Source: Methylocystis sp. (GTDB lineage Bacteria > Pseudomonadota > Alphaproteobacteria > Rhizobiales > Beijerinckiaceae). Taken from it: a stretch of 55,484 bases of DNA. The position numbers were made by a program, and so were the translations under genes. The notes beneath the pieces were generated by a model. The model was not told the origin of the DNA. It was given only the letters and a program-made list of their open reading frames with translations, and did not search any database. The DNA is taken from positions 1-55,484 of the forward strand of contig JAMBEQ010000245.1 of the NCBI GenBank assembly GCA_024506175.1, written 5' to 3'. Shown here in pieces: positions 35,809 through 43,891 of this stretch (positions within the stretch are counted from its first letter, which is position 1; each line of letters begins with the position of its first letter).

Positions 35809-36471
35809 GTGTTGAGCTTCGAGAATGTCGGTCTGCGCTATGGCGTCGGCCCGGAAACGCTGCGCGACGTCACCTTCGAGATCGCGCCGCGCTCTTTCCA
35901 GTTCCTCACGGGCCCTTCAGGCGCCGGCAAGACCACGTTGATGCGCCTGATCATCATGGCGCTGAAGCCCACGCGCGGGCTCATCAATATATTCGGCAGA
36001 GATTCAGCGGCCCTCGATAAGGACGAGGTCACCGCGGCGCGCAGGCAGATCGGCGTGGTGTTCCAGGACTTCCGTCTGTTGGACCATCTGACCGTCTATG
36101 AGAATGTCGCTTTGCCGCTGCGCGTGCTCGGCCGGGAAGAGGCGAGCTATCGCTCGGAAGTCATCGAGCTTTTGAAATGGGTCGGCCTCGGCGAGCGAAA
36201 ACATAGCCTCCCGAGCGTGCTCTCCGGCGGCGAGAAGCAGCGCGCGTCTATCGCGCGGGCGCTGATCTCCCAGCCTAAGCTCCTTCTCGCCGACGAGCCG
36301 ACCGGAAACGTCGACCCGACCCTTGCGCGCCGCATTTTGCGTCTGTTCGTGGAGCTGCATAAATCCGGAACGGCGGTCGTCATCGCAACCCATGATTTGA
36401 GCCTGATGGACCAGTACGAAGCGGCGCGGCGCCTCGTGCTCGCGGACGGCCGCCTGCATATTTTCGAGTAA
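35809..36471 (+). CDS. ftsE: cell division ATP-binding protein FtsE
   Basis: FtsE is the ATPase of the FtsEX complex, which activates septal cell-wall hydrolases at division. The 220 residues have Walker A (TGPSGAGKTTLMRL), signature LSGGEKQRASIARAL, Walker B (LLLADEPTGN) and the H-loop THDLSL. I use the GTG at 35809 (VLSFENVGLRYG), which has GGAG at 9-10 nt and gives the standard family length; the open frame to 35728 adds 27 unlikely residues. It is coupled to ftsX, 6 bp downstream. Confidence 0.94.
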   Translation: MLSFENVGLRYGVGPETLRDVTFEIAPRSFQFLTGPSGAGKTTLMRLIIMALKPTRGLINIFGRDSAALDKDEVTAARRQIGVVFQDFRLLDHLTVYENVALPLRVLGREEASYRSEVIELLKWVGLGERKHSLPSVLSGGEKQRASIARALISQPKLLLADEPTGNVDPTLARRILRLFVELHKSGTAVVIATHDLSLMDQYEAARRLVLADGRLHIFE

Positions 36472-36477
36472 AACCAG

Positions 36478-37461
36478 ATGGCTCTGCCGCCTTTCCTTGC
36501 CGCTCTCCTTACGCGCGCCGGCGTCCTGCGCGAGCAGGAAACCATCGCGGAGGAGGACGCCCTGGCCTTCCGGTCGCCGCTCGTGCCCACCGACTCAGTG
36601 GCGGGCCGATCGCTTGTGATCGTGATCGCGATCATGACTTTCCTTGCCGCCCTCGCGGCCAGCGCCGCCCTGCTCGTCTCGCAAGCGAGCGTGGAATGGC
36701 GCGCGGAGGCGTCGAGCGAAGCGAGCCTCCAGCTGCGCCCGACGCCCGGACGCGACATGGAAGCCGATCTCAAAACGGCCGCCGAGATCCTGCGAAACAC
36801 CCCCGGCGTGCGCGAGGCCCAGATCTACACGAAGGCGGAATCGGAAGCCCTGCTTTCGCCCTGGTTGGGAGAAGGCCTCGACCTCTCGGAGTTGCCCACG
36901 CCCCGCATCGTCGTCGTCAAGCTCGACCCTAAACAGCGGCCCGATCTCTTGGTCCTGCGCGCCGAACTCGCCGAGGCAGTTCCGAGCGCGGTGCTGGACG
37001 ACCATCATCTCTTTCTCGAGCGCCTTGGCGACATGGCGCGCGCGGTAGTCGCCGTCTCAGCCTTGATCTTCATCCTGATCGTGGGGGCCATGGGCATAGC
37101 GGTGGCTTCCGCGACGCGCGCGGCGGTCTCGACCAATCGCGAGATTGTCGAGGTGCTGCATATCGTCGGCGCCGCCGACACATTCATCGCGCGCGAATTC
37201 GAGCGCCGTTTCCTCGCCCTGGGCCTGCGCGGGGCCGCGATCGGCGGCGGCGCGGCCATAGCTTCCCTAATGCTCGCGAAGACCCTCACGCACAGCTGGC
37301 GCGCCACGGCGGGCGCCGAGCAAATGGAGGCGATCTTCGGCGATTTCTCCATTGGGCCTGAGGGCTTCGTGATTATCCTCATGCTCGCCGCCGGCATCGC
37401 GCTCGTCACGGGGCGTCTCTCGCAGGCAATCGTCTTCCGCCATCTGCGGCGGCTCGGATGA
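36478..37461 (+). CDS. ftsX: cell division protein FtsX
   Basis: FtsX is the membrane partner of FtsE and relays ATP hydrolysis to periplasmic peptidoglycan hydrolase activators. The 327 residues have four membrane helices: one near 43-64 (LVIVIAIMTFLAALAASAAL), then a large periplasmic loop to about 180, then three in the C-terminal half (ALIFILIVGAMGIAVASATR, LGLRGAAIGGGAAIASLMLA, GFVIILMLAAGIALVTG). It follows ftsE by 6 bp. Confidence 0.92.
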   Translation: MALPPFLAALLTRAGVLREQETIAEEDALAFRSPLVPTDSVAGRSLVIVIAIMTFLAALAASAALLVSQASVEWRAEASSEASLQLRPTPGRDMEADLKTAAEILRNTPGVREAQIYTKAESEALLSPWLGEGLDLSELPTPRIVVVKLDPKQRPDLLVLRAELAEAVPSAVLDDHHLFLERLGDMARAVVAVSALIFILIVGAMGIAVASATRAAVSTNREIVEVLHIVGAADTFIAREFERRFLALGLRGAAIGGGAAIASLMLAKTLTHSWRATAGAEQMEAIFGDFSIGPEGFVIILMLAAGIALVTGRLSQAIVFRHLRRLG

Positions 37462-37558
37462 CAGCCCTCGCCCGGGTCGCCGGTTTATGACCATATATCT
37501 GTCCAGGAATCGCGCCTCGATACGCGGTCGGCAAAGAATCGGGAGGGATGGCAAGGTG

Positions 37559-38242
37559 ATGGCGCGGGAGCGCCACGCTGGCGCTGCAGACGTCGAGTTG
37601 GGGCGCGCCGTGGCCATTACGGCGCTCAGCGCCCTTGCGCTCGGCTCCCTGCTGTTTGCTGCGGGCTATATGTGGTTCGCCTTATCCCTGGCGCGCATCG
37701 AGCCGCGCCTGACAGTCAAGGCGGAGGGGATTGTCGTTTTTACCGGCGGGTCCGACCGTGTGGTTGACGCCGCCGAGCTGCTTGCGCGCGGACAGGCGCG
37801 ACGCATGCTCATCACGGGCGTCAATCGCGGGACCCGGAGCTCCTTGCTGGCCAAGATCTTGCCTGTGTCGCGCGACTTGTTCAAATGCTGCGTGGATCTC
37901 GGCTATCAGGCCAAGGACACGATCGGCAACGCCCGCGAAACCCGGGAATGGGCGGAGGCGCGAAACATCTCCCATTCGCTCATCGTGGTCACCTCGAATT
38001 ACCATATGCCCCGCGCGCTGGCCGAGCTCTCGGCCGAATTGCCGGATGTGACTCTGCATCCCTTCCCGGTCGTGAGCGAGCATGTAAACGTCGCAGGCTG
38101 GGCGAGCGACGCGCACGTCATGAAACTTCTGGGGGGCGAATATTTGAAATACCTCGGCACCCTTATGCGCATCACCTTGCGCCATAACGATAGCGGCCTC
38201 GAGATCGCTCCCTCGCGCGCGAGCGAAGCCGCCTCGCAGTGA
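37559..38242 (+). CDS. YdcF family (DUF218) membrane protein
   Basis: The 227-residue protein has an N-terminal membrane helix (AVAITALSALALGSLLFAAG) and the DUF218 domain: GIVVFTGGSDRVVDAAELL, RRMLITGVNRG, and SLIVVTSNYHMPRALAEL with conserved residues of the SanA/YdcF fold. The family is linked to envelope permeability but the reaction is unknown. GGGAGGG at 37541-37547 supports a start at 37556/37559 rather than the upstream ATG at 37487. It lies in the ftsE-ftsX-ydcF-plsC cluster common in rhizobia. Confidence 0.82.
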   Translation: MARERHAGAADVELGRAVAITALSALALGSLLFAAGYMWFALSLARIEPRLTVKAEGIVVFTGGSDRVVDAAELLARGQARRMLITGVNRGTRSSLLAKILPVSRDLFKCCVDLGYQAKDTIGNARETREWAEARNISHSLIVVTSNYHMPRALAELSAELPDVTLHPFPVVSEHVNVAGWASDAHVMKLLGGEYLKYLGTLMRITLRHNDSGLEIAPSRASEAASQ

Positions 38243-38290
38243 GCGCCTTGTTAAGGGCGTGGCGACTGGCGTAAAAGGCGCGGGCCCCCG

Positions 38291-38393
38291 CTAGCGCGCT
38301 TTCCGCTTGCATGGAATCATGCGAACGACGGAAATCGCCAGAACAGAAATTCAGAGCGCAAAAAGTCTGCAACTTTTGCGGCATGCGCTCTAG
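38291..38393. repeat. composite intergenic palindromic repeat, full copy B
   Basis: CTAGCGCGCTTTCCGCTTGC then ATGGAATCATGCGAACG forms one palindromic unit, and CAGAGCGCAAAAAGTCTGCA with ACTTTTGCGGCATGCGCTC the other. It is the inverted equivalent of copy A at 25896 with high similarity over its whole length. It sits between the ydcF-like and plsC genes. Confidence 0.75.
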
Positions 38394-38405
38394 GAAGCGC
38401 CGCCA

Positions 38406-39242
38406 ATGATCTATCTGCGTTCGCTCGTCTTTCAGGTCCTTTTCTTCCTAAACATGTTCGGGCTGATGCTGATCTGGCTTCCCGGGCTTTTCATGCGCCG
38501 GCAAGCGTCGCAGGAGCTCGGCCGCGCCTGGGGCCGCAATTCGCTGTGGCTCCTGGACAAAATCTGCGGCACGAAAGTTGAGTTTCGCGGGCTCGAGAAT
38601 ATTCCCAAAGGGGCGGTCATCGTCGCGGCCAAGCACCAGTCGATTTGGGATACTTTCGTCCTGCCAACCCGATTTCCGGACTTCAGCTACATCTTCAAAC
38701 ACGAGCTGGTCTGGATCCCTTTCTTTGGTTGGTACATGCTGGCGGCCGAGCAGATAGCCATCGACCGCGCCAAGGGTGGCAAACTGCTCCCGCAACTCAT
38801 CGAGAAGTCGAAGAAGCTTTTTGCCGAGGGACGCCAGCTCTTCATCTTTCCCGAGGGCACGCGCCGTCCGCCGGGCGCCCCACCCGCTTACAAGATCGGC
38901 GTCGCTCATCTTTACGCGGCCTCGAATGTGTCGGCGCTGCCCGTGGCGCTCAACGCCGGCCTGTTTTGGCCGCGCCGCTCCTTCCTGATCTATCCTGGCA
39001 CGGTCGTGATCGAATTCCTGCCCGTCATTGCGCCAGGGTTGTCGACGCGCGAATTCTTCGAAAAGCTTCAAAACGCGATCGAAACGGCCTCTGACCGGCT
39101 GATTGGCGAAGCCGTCGCCGAGAATCCGAGCTTTGCAGCGCGCATCGCGGAAAACCGCGCGAAGGCGATCGCAAGGGACAAGGCGCGGGCGGAAAAGAAA
39201 GCCGCAGAGCGGGGCCGGAGCTCCGCAGCCGACAGCGCTTGA
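38406..39242 (+). CDS. plsC: 1-acyl-sn-glycerol-3-phosphate acyltransferase
   Basis: PlsC acylates lysophosphatidic acid to phosphatidic acid at the inner membrane, the step after PlsY. The 278 residues have an N-terminal membrane segment (LVFQVLFFLNMFGLMLIWLP), the HX4D motif in KHQSIWDTF near 78-86, and FIFPEGTRR near 154-162. The C-terminal 30 residues are charged and repetitive. It completes the ftsEX-ydcF-plsC cluster. Confidence 0.92.
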   Translation: MIYLRSLVFQVLFFLNMFGLMLIWLPGLFMRRQASQELGRAWGRNSLWLLDKICGTKVEFRGLENIPKGAVIVAAKHQSIWDTFVLPTRFPDFSYIFKHELVWIPFFGWYMLAAEQIAIDRAKGGKLLPQLIEKSKKLFAEGRQLFIFPEGTRRPPGAPPAYKIGVAHLYAASNVSALPVALNAGLFWPRRSFLIYPGTVVIEFLPVIAPGLSTREFFEKLQNAIETASDRLIGEAVAENPSFAARIAENRAKAIARDKARAEKKAAERGRSSAADSA

Positions 39243-39346
39243 ATGGCCCAACCCGGAGTCGCTGCGTGACCCATAGCCCTTTCGCAGCGACGAGGCGCGC
39301 TTAGTTATCCTCTCGGCGTGAAGAGCGTCCTGAGGAGGCTTCTGAC

Positions 39347-39823
39347 ATGGGCATTTTGGATTTTCTCACCGGCAAGGGCAAGGCGGCCCCTGCCCCGGCT
39401 GGCGCAACCGACAACGCGGCGGCGCCGGCCGAGGCGCTGATGAAGGAGCTGAAAAGCTACGGCTTCGACGTCTCGGGAGTCGACATAGAGGTTGACGGCC
39501 GCAAGGTGACGCTCAACGGCGCCGTGAACTCCCGCGAGGAAATGGAAAAGATTGTGCTGACGGTCGGCAACACTAAAGGCGTGGCGCAGATCGAGAACAA
39601 TCTTGTTGCGCCAGACGCCGACCCTGAAAATCCATCGGGCGTTTATGTTGTCGTCCAAGGCGATACGCTCTGGAAGATTGCCAAGGACCATTATGGCGAC
39701 GGCGCGCGCTACCGGGAAATCTTCGAAGCCAACAAGCCGATGCTCAAAGACCCCGATAAAATCTATCCCGGCCTGCGCCTGCGCATTCCAGGCGGAAACG
39801 GCGGCGCAGCCCCGGCGAGCTAG
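39347..39823 (+). CDS. BON-LysM protein (YgaU/Kbp-like)
   Basis: The 158 residues have a short N-terminus, a BON domain near 28-85 (LKSYGFDVSGVDIEVDGRKV, GAVNSREEMEKIVLTVGN), then a LysM domain near 98-150 (YVVVQGDTLWKIAKDHYGD, IYPGLRLRIPG). There is no signal peptide, like Kbp/YgaU of E. coli, a cytoplasmic K+-responsive protein. K+ binding here is inferred from the domain pair. GGAGG lies 9 nt before the ATG. Confidence 0.88.
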   Translation: MGILDFLTGKGKAAPAPAGATDNAAAPAEALMKELKSYGFDVSGVDIEVDGRKVTLNGAVNSREEMEKIVLTVGNTKGVAQIENNLVAPDADPENPSGVYVVVQGDTLWKIAKDHYGDGARYREIFEANKPMLKDPDKIYPGLRLRIPGGNGGAAPAS

Positions 39824-39858
39824 CGGTTGGGAAAGGCGGGCTTCTTTTTTGAGCGGCT

Positions 39859-39923
39859 CGTCGTTGCCGGGAAGGGAAGCGATCCAGGGCCATGCTGTGG
39901 CGCTGGATTGCTGGGACAGCGGA
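39859..39923. repeat. decayed REP-like palindrome
   Basis: CTCGTCGTTGCCGGGAAGGG then AAGCGATCCAGGGCC is partly mirrored by GCGCTGGATTGCTGGGACAG. It resembles the element at 28321 but with more mismatches and a weaker stem. It lies in the otherwise gene-poor 39.8-40.2 kb stretch. Confidence 0.45.
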
Positions 39924-39946
39924 CAGTCTAGCAGCGTGTGGCTCGA

Positions 39947-40102
39947 TTAAAATTCGGCCCCTTGCCGATCTTCGCGAAGTAGGAGCCCAATCTCGTAGAC
40001 GCGCCCTATCGTTTCCTTGTTAGCGTCAGGTCGCGTAACGGCAAAATACTTTTCCGGAGGGCCCAACATCCGAGCTAACCCGCGGTAGCTAAGGTGATTT
40101 TC
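39947..40102 (-). pseudogene. possible 3' gene remnant of unknown family
   Basis: On the minus strand a frame without stops reads ENHLSYRGLARMLGPPEKYF, then AVTRPDANKETIGRVYEIGL and LLREDRQGAEF before the stop. The residue use (ordered mix of charged, aromatic and hydrophobic) looks like real protein rather than shadow sequence, but it is only 51 residues and is preceded by a TAA. An ATG at 40069 would give a 40-residue peptide. I do not recognise the family. It could be the tail of a lost gene. Confidence 0.3.
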
Positions 40103-40240
40103 TTATATTTGACGGAGGGGGACGACAGCAGGCAACGCGGCAAGGTGTCGCTGACGCTCACCCCGCGCTAGAGGCTCGGACCCATAAAGAGGTCGGTATG
40201 GACAATGATTCTTGAAGTCTCTCATGTAAAGAGGCCCCGG

Positions 40241-40846
40241 TTAGGCCTTCGTCGCCTCGAAGGCCGGAACCTTCGCCGTGAAACCCGCAAGCCAGGCGGC
40301 GAGCTTCGGATGCGCCGCCCGCCACGCTCCGTCGAAGCGCAGGTCGAGATAGCCCAGCGCGCAGGCCACGGCGATCTGGCCGATATCGACGTCTCCCGTT
40401 GGCGGCGCGGCCTCCAACGTCGCGAGCGCGCGATCGATCTTGCCCTGCTGCAGATCGATCGCCTCCTGGTCGCGCAGCTCGGGTCGCCGTGTCGCAGTCT
40501 CGTAACGGATGAGGAGCGCGGCGTCGTTTATTCCGTCGCCCAGCGCCTGTAGGCGCAGCGCCCCGAAGCGGCGCGCCGATTCCGAGGGAATGAGCATTCC
40601 GCCGCCCAGATGGTCGAGATATTCGGCGATGACGCGGCTATCGTAGATCGCCGAGCCATCTTCGAGGATAAGCGTCGGAATCTTGCCCAAGGGGTTTTGG
40701 CTGCGCAGCGTGTCGGTGGGATCGGTCGTGCTGGCGGGAACGACCTCTATCCGCCCCGCGAGCCCAAGGAGATCGGCGGCGATGCGGATTTTCCGCGCGT
40801 AGGGCGAGGCGGGCGAGTAGCGAAGAATCATGGGGTGACTTGGCAT
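40241..40846 (-). CDS. glutathione S-transferase family protein
   Basis: The 201 residues have the thioredoxin-like N-terminal domain with MILRYSPASPYARKIRIAAD and NPLGKIPTLIL (the cis-Pro), the GSH-contact region LEDGSAIYDSRVIAEYLD, and an all-helical C-terminal domain ending WLAGFTAKVPAFEAT. It should conjugate or otherwise use glutathione; the substrate is unknown. Starts at 40846 (MPSHPMIL) or 40831 (MIL) are both possible. Confidence 0.86.
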   Translation of the reverse strand: MPSHPMILRYSPASPYARKIRIAADLLGLAGRIEVVPASTTDPTDTLRSQNPLGKIPTLILEDGSAIYDSRVIAEYLDHLGGGMLIPSESARRFGALRLQALGDGINDAALLIRYETATRRPELRDQEAIDLQQGKIDRALATLEAAPPTGDVDIGQIAVACALGYLDLRFDGAWRAAHPKLAAWLAGFTAKVPAFEATKA

Positions 40847-40941
40847 TTCTTCTAAAGCCCTGTTACCGGCGTCGGTGGCCTATCGCAACCCTTGCTGAAC
40901 ATGCTGCACCAGAGCGGCATCAGCGTCACCATTCATTGACC

Positions 40942-41514
40942 ATGACCTACGCAACGATACAATCACCGTTCACGCTGAAATTCCGGGAGATGCCCAAAGA
41001 GGAGCTTAAGGATTATTTCGCGTGGTTCCAAAACATCTCGCTGCAACGGCTGGACGAACTGACCAATGCGGTAAAGCAGACGCCAGGGTTCGAGACATGG
41101 AGGGCTGACTTTACGCCGGCCTCACTGGATCGGTTAGGTGAATGGTTTGCGGCACAGGTCGAAACGCGGCCCAGGACGGGAGATGAAATCCAGGAGATTA
41201 GAAACCGATCTTCCATTCCGATCGAAATTCCAGAAGAGGAACTAACGAACCGCACCTTCTCTCTGGCTATGGATACAGGGATGTATTTCAGCCAAGTCTT
41301 CTTGAAGAATCACGATGCCTTGCAGTGGGATCAGCGGTTCGGAAACAAGACGGATGCGGATTATGGGCAGCCAGTCTTGGTAGGGTTCGGCCCTGTGCCG
41401 CTCAACCCTGTAAGGCTATTGATCACGCTCGCGTATGGCGTAGTGAGCAAGAGAAAAACAGGGAAGAGCCTGCGCGAACTTTACGACATTTGGGCAAAGA
41501 TGATCCGCACGTAA
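40942..41514 (+). CDS. hypothetical conserved protein, AT-richer than its surroundings
   Basis: The 190-residue soluble protein has the segments FTLKFREMPKEELKDYFAWF, AAQVETRPRTGDEIQEIRNR, LTNRTFSLAMDTGMYFSQVF and a conserved C-terminal GFGPVPLNPVRLLITLAYG. I recall proteins of this type, of unknown function, scattered in distant bacteria. Its base composition is lower in GC than flanking genes, which suggests transfer. It is flanked by gene scraps, so this small interval may be an insertion site. Confidence 0.65.
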   Translation: MTYATIQSPFTLKFREMPKEELKDYFAWFQNISLQRLDELTNAVKQTPGFETWRADFTPASLDRLGEWFAAQVETRPRTGDEIQEIRNRSSIPIEIPEEELTNRTFSLAMDTGMYFSQVFLKNHDALQWDQRFGNKTDADYGQPVLVGFGPVPLNPVRLLITLAYGVVSKRKTGKSLRELYDIWAKMIRT

Positions 41515-41636
41515 TGGCGGCCAAATCTCCTTCTGCGAGGGCCTCTACCACAAAAAGGGACTTTGCATCCTGCGCATTCCAGCGCGCTCTCTGAGCGAAT
41601 CGGAAAGCTAGCGACCCATGCGCCAGATTGGCTCGC

Positions 41637-42482
41637 TCACTCGCCCGTCAGCCACTCGATCTCGAAACCTGCCCCCTGCCCTTGCGCGAGTTTTGGAGTC
41701 AGGAAGGCAAGGATTCTCTGCGCTTCTTCCTCGAAGACGAAAGGTGGATTGACCACAACCAATCCCGTCCGCCTTAGTCCGTCGCCGCCGCCCGCCACTG
41801 CAAGCGACAAACGCAGCGTCCGCTTCACGCCCTCCCGCACGAAGCTATCGAGAAATCTGCGTTCGCCTTGCGCATCCTTGGAAGGATGCCATAGCGCGTA
41901 AACGCCGGTCGGCCATTTTCTATAGGCGCCCAGGAAGGCGGAAAACATGGCCGCGAATTCGTCAGTCCGCTCGAATGGCGGATCGATGAGCACAAGGCCG
42001 CGCCGCTCCTTGGGGGGCACATAGGCGCCGAGGCCCGTATAGCCGTCGATATGGATCGTCTTGACGCGCGGGTCGCGGCCAAAGCGATAGCGCAGCGCCT
42101 CGAAAGCGTCGGGACGCAGCTCGCAGAAAACGGCGCGATCCTGCTCGCGCATCAGCCGCGCGGCGATGAGCGGGGAGCCGGGATATAGCCCCGGCCGCCC
42201 ATCTGCGCCGCAAGAGCCGACGCAATCGAGATAGGGAGCGAGCAGCGCGCGCGTCTCATCGTCCGCGCCGGAGAGATCGGCTAGGCGGCCGATCCCGCCC
42301 CGCCATTCCATCGTGCGCTCGGCCTCGTCGGCGGCAAGATCATAAGCGCCCTCCCCTGCATGAGTGTCGATCACGCGAAAGGGCGCTTCCTTGCGCGCAA
42401 GATACACGAGCAGGCGCGCCAGCAGCGCATGCTTGAAGACATCGGCGAAATTGCCGGCGTGGAAGCCGTGGCGATAGTTCAT
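41637..42482 (-). CDS. rlmJ: 23S rRNA (adenine(2030)-N6)-methyltransferase RlmJ
   Basis: The 281-residue SAM-dependent enzyme begins with the conserved MNYRHGFHAGNFADVFKHAL, has a DTHAGEGAYDL motif near residue 40-50 (SAM binding), and the catalytic DPPFERTDEFAA near residue 171-182 (D/NPPF class). RlmJ methylates A2030 of 23S rRNA late in ribosome assembly. Length and motifs are typical. Confidence 0.93.
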   Translation of the reverse strand: MNYRHGFHAGNFADVFKHALLARLLVYLARKEAPFRVIDTHAGEGAYDLAADEAERTMEWRGGIGRLADLSGADDETRALLAPYLDCVGSCGADGRPGLYPGSPLIAARLMREQDRAVFCELRPDAFEALRYRFGRDPRVKTIHIDGYTGLGAYVPPKERRGLVLIDPPFERTDEFAAMFSAFLGAYRKWPTGVYALWHPSKDAQGERRFLDSFVREGVKRTLRLSLAVAGGGDGLRRTGLVVVNPPFVFEEEAQRILAFLTPKLAQGQGAGFEIEWLTGE

Positions 42483-42534
42483 GCCGCTGTATCGGCCTGA
42501 TCATTTCCAGCCGCAAGTCATGGCGCTTACGGGT

Positions 42535-43311
42535 TCACAGCGGCGCCGGCACGGAAATCTCGCGCTGGCGGCAGCCGTGCCGCACCACCTCCGGACATGC
42601 CCGGAACTCTCGCAAGTCCTTGGACATGCAGATACGAACCTCCTCGAGCACATCACGGCGACAGGCGACCGACACCATTCCCGGCCTCAGACGCGGATTA
42701 GCGGCGTAGAAAGCGCGTTCGATGTCGATCGGCGTGTAGGTCTGAGTGTCCGTCGGCTTCAATAGGGCGGCGGGGATCGTCACCGCCTCACGGGCGCGGG
42801 CGACGTCGGCGAAATAATCGCTCGGGCTTTTGCCGCTGCATGTCCCGTGCTTGCGCCACTCGTAACGCGCAAGGCGTTCGTCGGGGAAAAGCCCTTTGGC
42901 GCGCTCAAGCGCAATGCGCGAGGGCGAGCGCGCGCCATCGCAATCGCTCGGGAACCCGTGCTCATATTGCGGCCAGAGCCCGTGCAGGACGAAGCCCAGC
43001 CCCTTCCCCGGCTCACATTGGTCATGCGAGCCGTCGACGCTGTCGCAAAAGCCCGGCGACCAGCTTAAGGCCAGCACGTAAAAGTCAAAATCGCCGGATG
43101 GCGCGCCGCCGCGCAAACCGGCCTCGCTCTTGGATTCAGACGCCGGGGCGGGTGTCGGCTTTGCGTCCGGCTGCGGCTTTGGCGGCAGCTTGTCGGCGCA
43201 ATGATCGAGGATGCAATCATCGTCCTTGGCGTTCGCCGGAGGGCCGAAGGCGATAAACAGAAAGACGGAGAAAAGCGCCGCCGCGCGCGCCATCACTGAA
43301 ATGCTCGACAT
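42535..43311 (-). CDS. secreted ribonuclease T2 family protein
   Basis: The 258-residue protein has a signal peptide (ISVMARAAALFSVFLFIAFG) and a T2 RNase domain with both catalytic motifs: CAS1 FVLHGLWPQYE near residue 108-118 and CAS2 RYEWRKHGTCSG near 150-161. T2 enzymes cleave single-stranded RNA, leaving 3' phosphates, outside the cytoplasm. Several cysteines fit disulfides. I prefer the ATG at 43311, just before the signal peptide, over the longer frame to 43368. Confidence 0.9.
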   Translation of the reverse strand: MSSISVMARAAALFSVFLFIAFGPPANAKDDDCILDHCADKLPPKPQPDAKPTPAPASESKSEAGLRGGAPSGDFDFYVLALSWSPGFCDSVDGSHDQCEPGKGLGFVLHGLWPQYEHGFPSDCDGARSPSRIALERAKGLFPDERLARYEWRKHGTCSGKSPSDYFADVARAREAVTIPAALLKPTDTQTYTPIDIERAFYAANPRLRPGMVSVACRRDVLEEVRICMSKDLREFRACPEVVRHGCRQREISVPAPL

Positions 43312-43346
43312 CGAAAACCTCTTGGCCGCTGTGTCGCGGCCCGCGC

Positions 43347-43811
43347 TCAAGGCCCGGCCGCGCGGCAATTCGGACTGAAAGCGTGGTTACGGTCAAGCCC
43401 GGCGACGCACCAGGTGACGCCCGAGCCGAACCCGATGAAGCCAAGATTCTCGCCGATGTTGTAGACGACCAGGCGGCGTACGCCGTCGTTGAACAGCGCC
43501 TCGCCGCGGCAATAGCGGCGGGGAATATAGCTCAGCCCGGAGGTTCGATAGCCATATTCGATCGCGGTTTCGAAGCCGGCGATGGCGAGGCCGGAGTTCC
43601 AGTATTCGGCTTCCCGCGCGGCGAAGGTCGAAGCGATCTCCGTCAGAATGAAGGGGTCCGAGCACAAGGGCAAAACCCCCGTGTATGGCGGGTAGCGATA
43701 TTCCGCCGGCGGCACGTCCTGGAGCGGTTCGGCGGCGGCGGCGCCAGCGCCCAGCGCTAGGATGGATAGGGCGTAGCGGAAGACACCGCGCCGAAATCCC
43801 TTGCCTGACAT
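43347..43811 (-). CDS. secreted hypothetical protein conserved in rhizobia
   Basis: This 154-residue protein has a signal peptide (YALSILALGAGAAAA) and then a conserved module: PLCSDPFILTEIASTFAARE, AREAEYWNSGLAIAGFE, IPRRYCRGEALFNDGVRRLV and a final WCVAGLDRNHAFSPNCRAA. Four or more cysteines are probably paired. I know similar exported proteins in rhizobia, without a known role. It lies 35 bp upstream of the RNase T2 gene on the same strand and may be cotranscribed. Confidence 0.72.
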   Translation of the reverse strand: MSGKGFRRGVFRYALSILALGAGAAAAEPLQDVPPAEYRYPPYTGVLPLCSDPFILTEIASTFAAREAEYWNSGLAIAGFETAIEYGYRTSGLSYIPRRYCRGEALFNDGVRRLVVYNIGENLGFIGFGSGVTWCVAGLDRNHAFSPNCRAAGP

Positions 43812-43891
43812 GAGAATCCCCCTGATCACCCGGGGCGAATTGGGGGGAAGGAAAACGCTCGCGTCAAGCTCCGATTTGGCGATGAGCGAAA

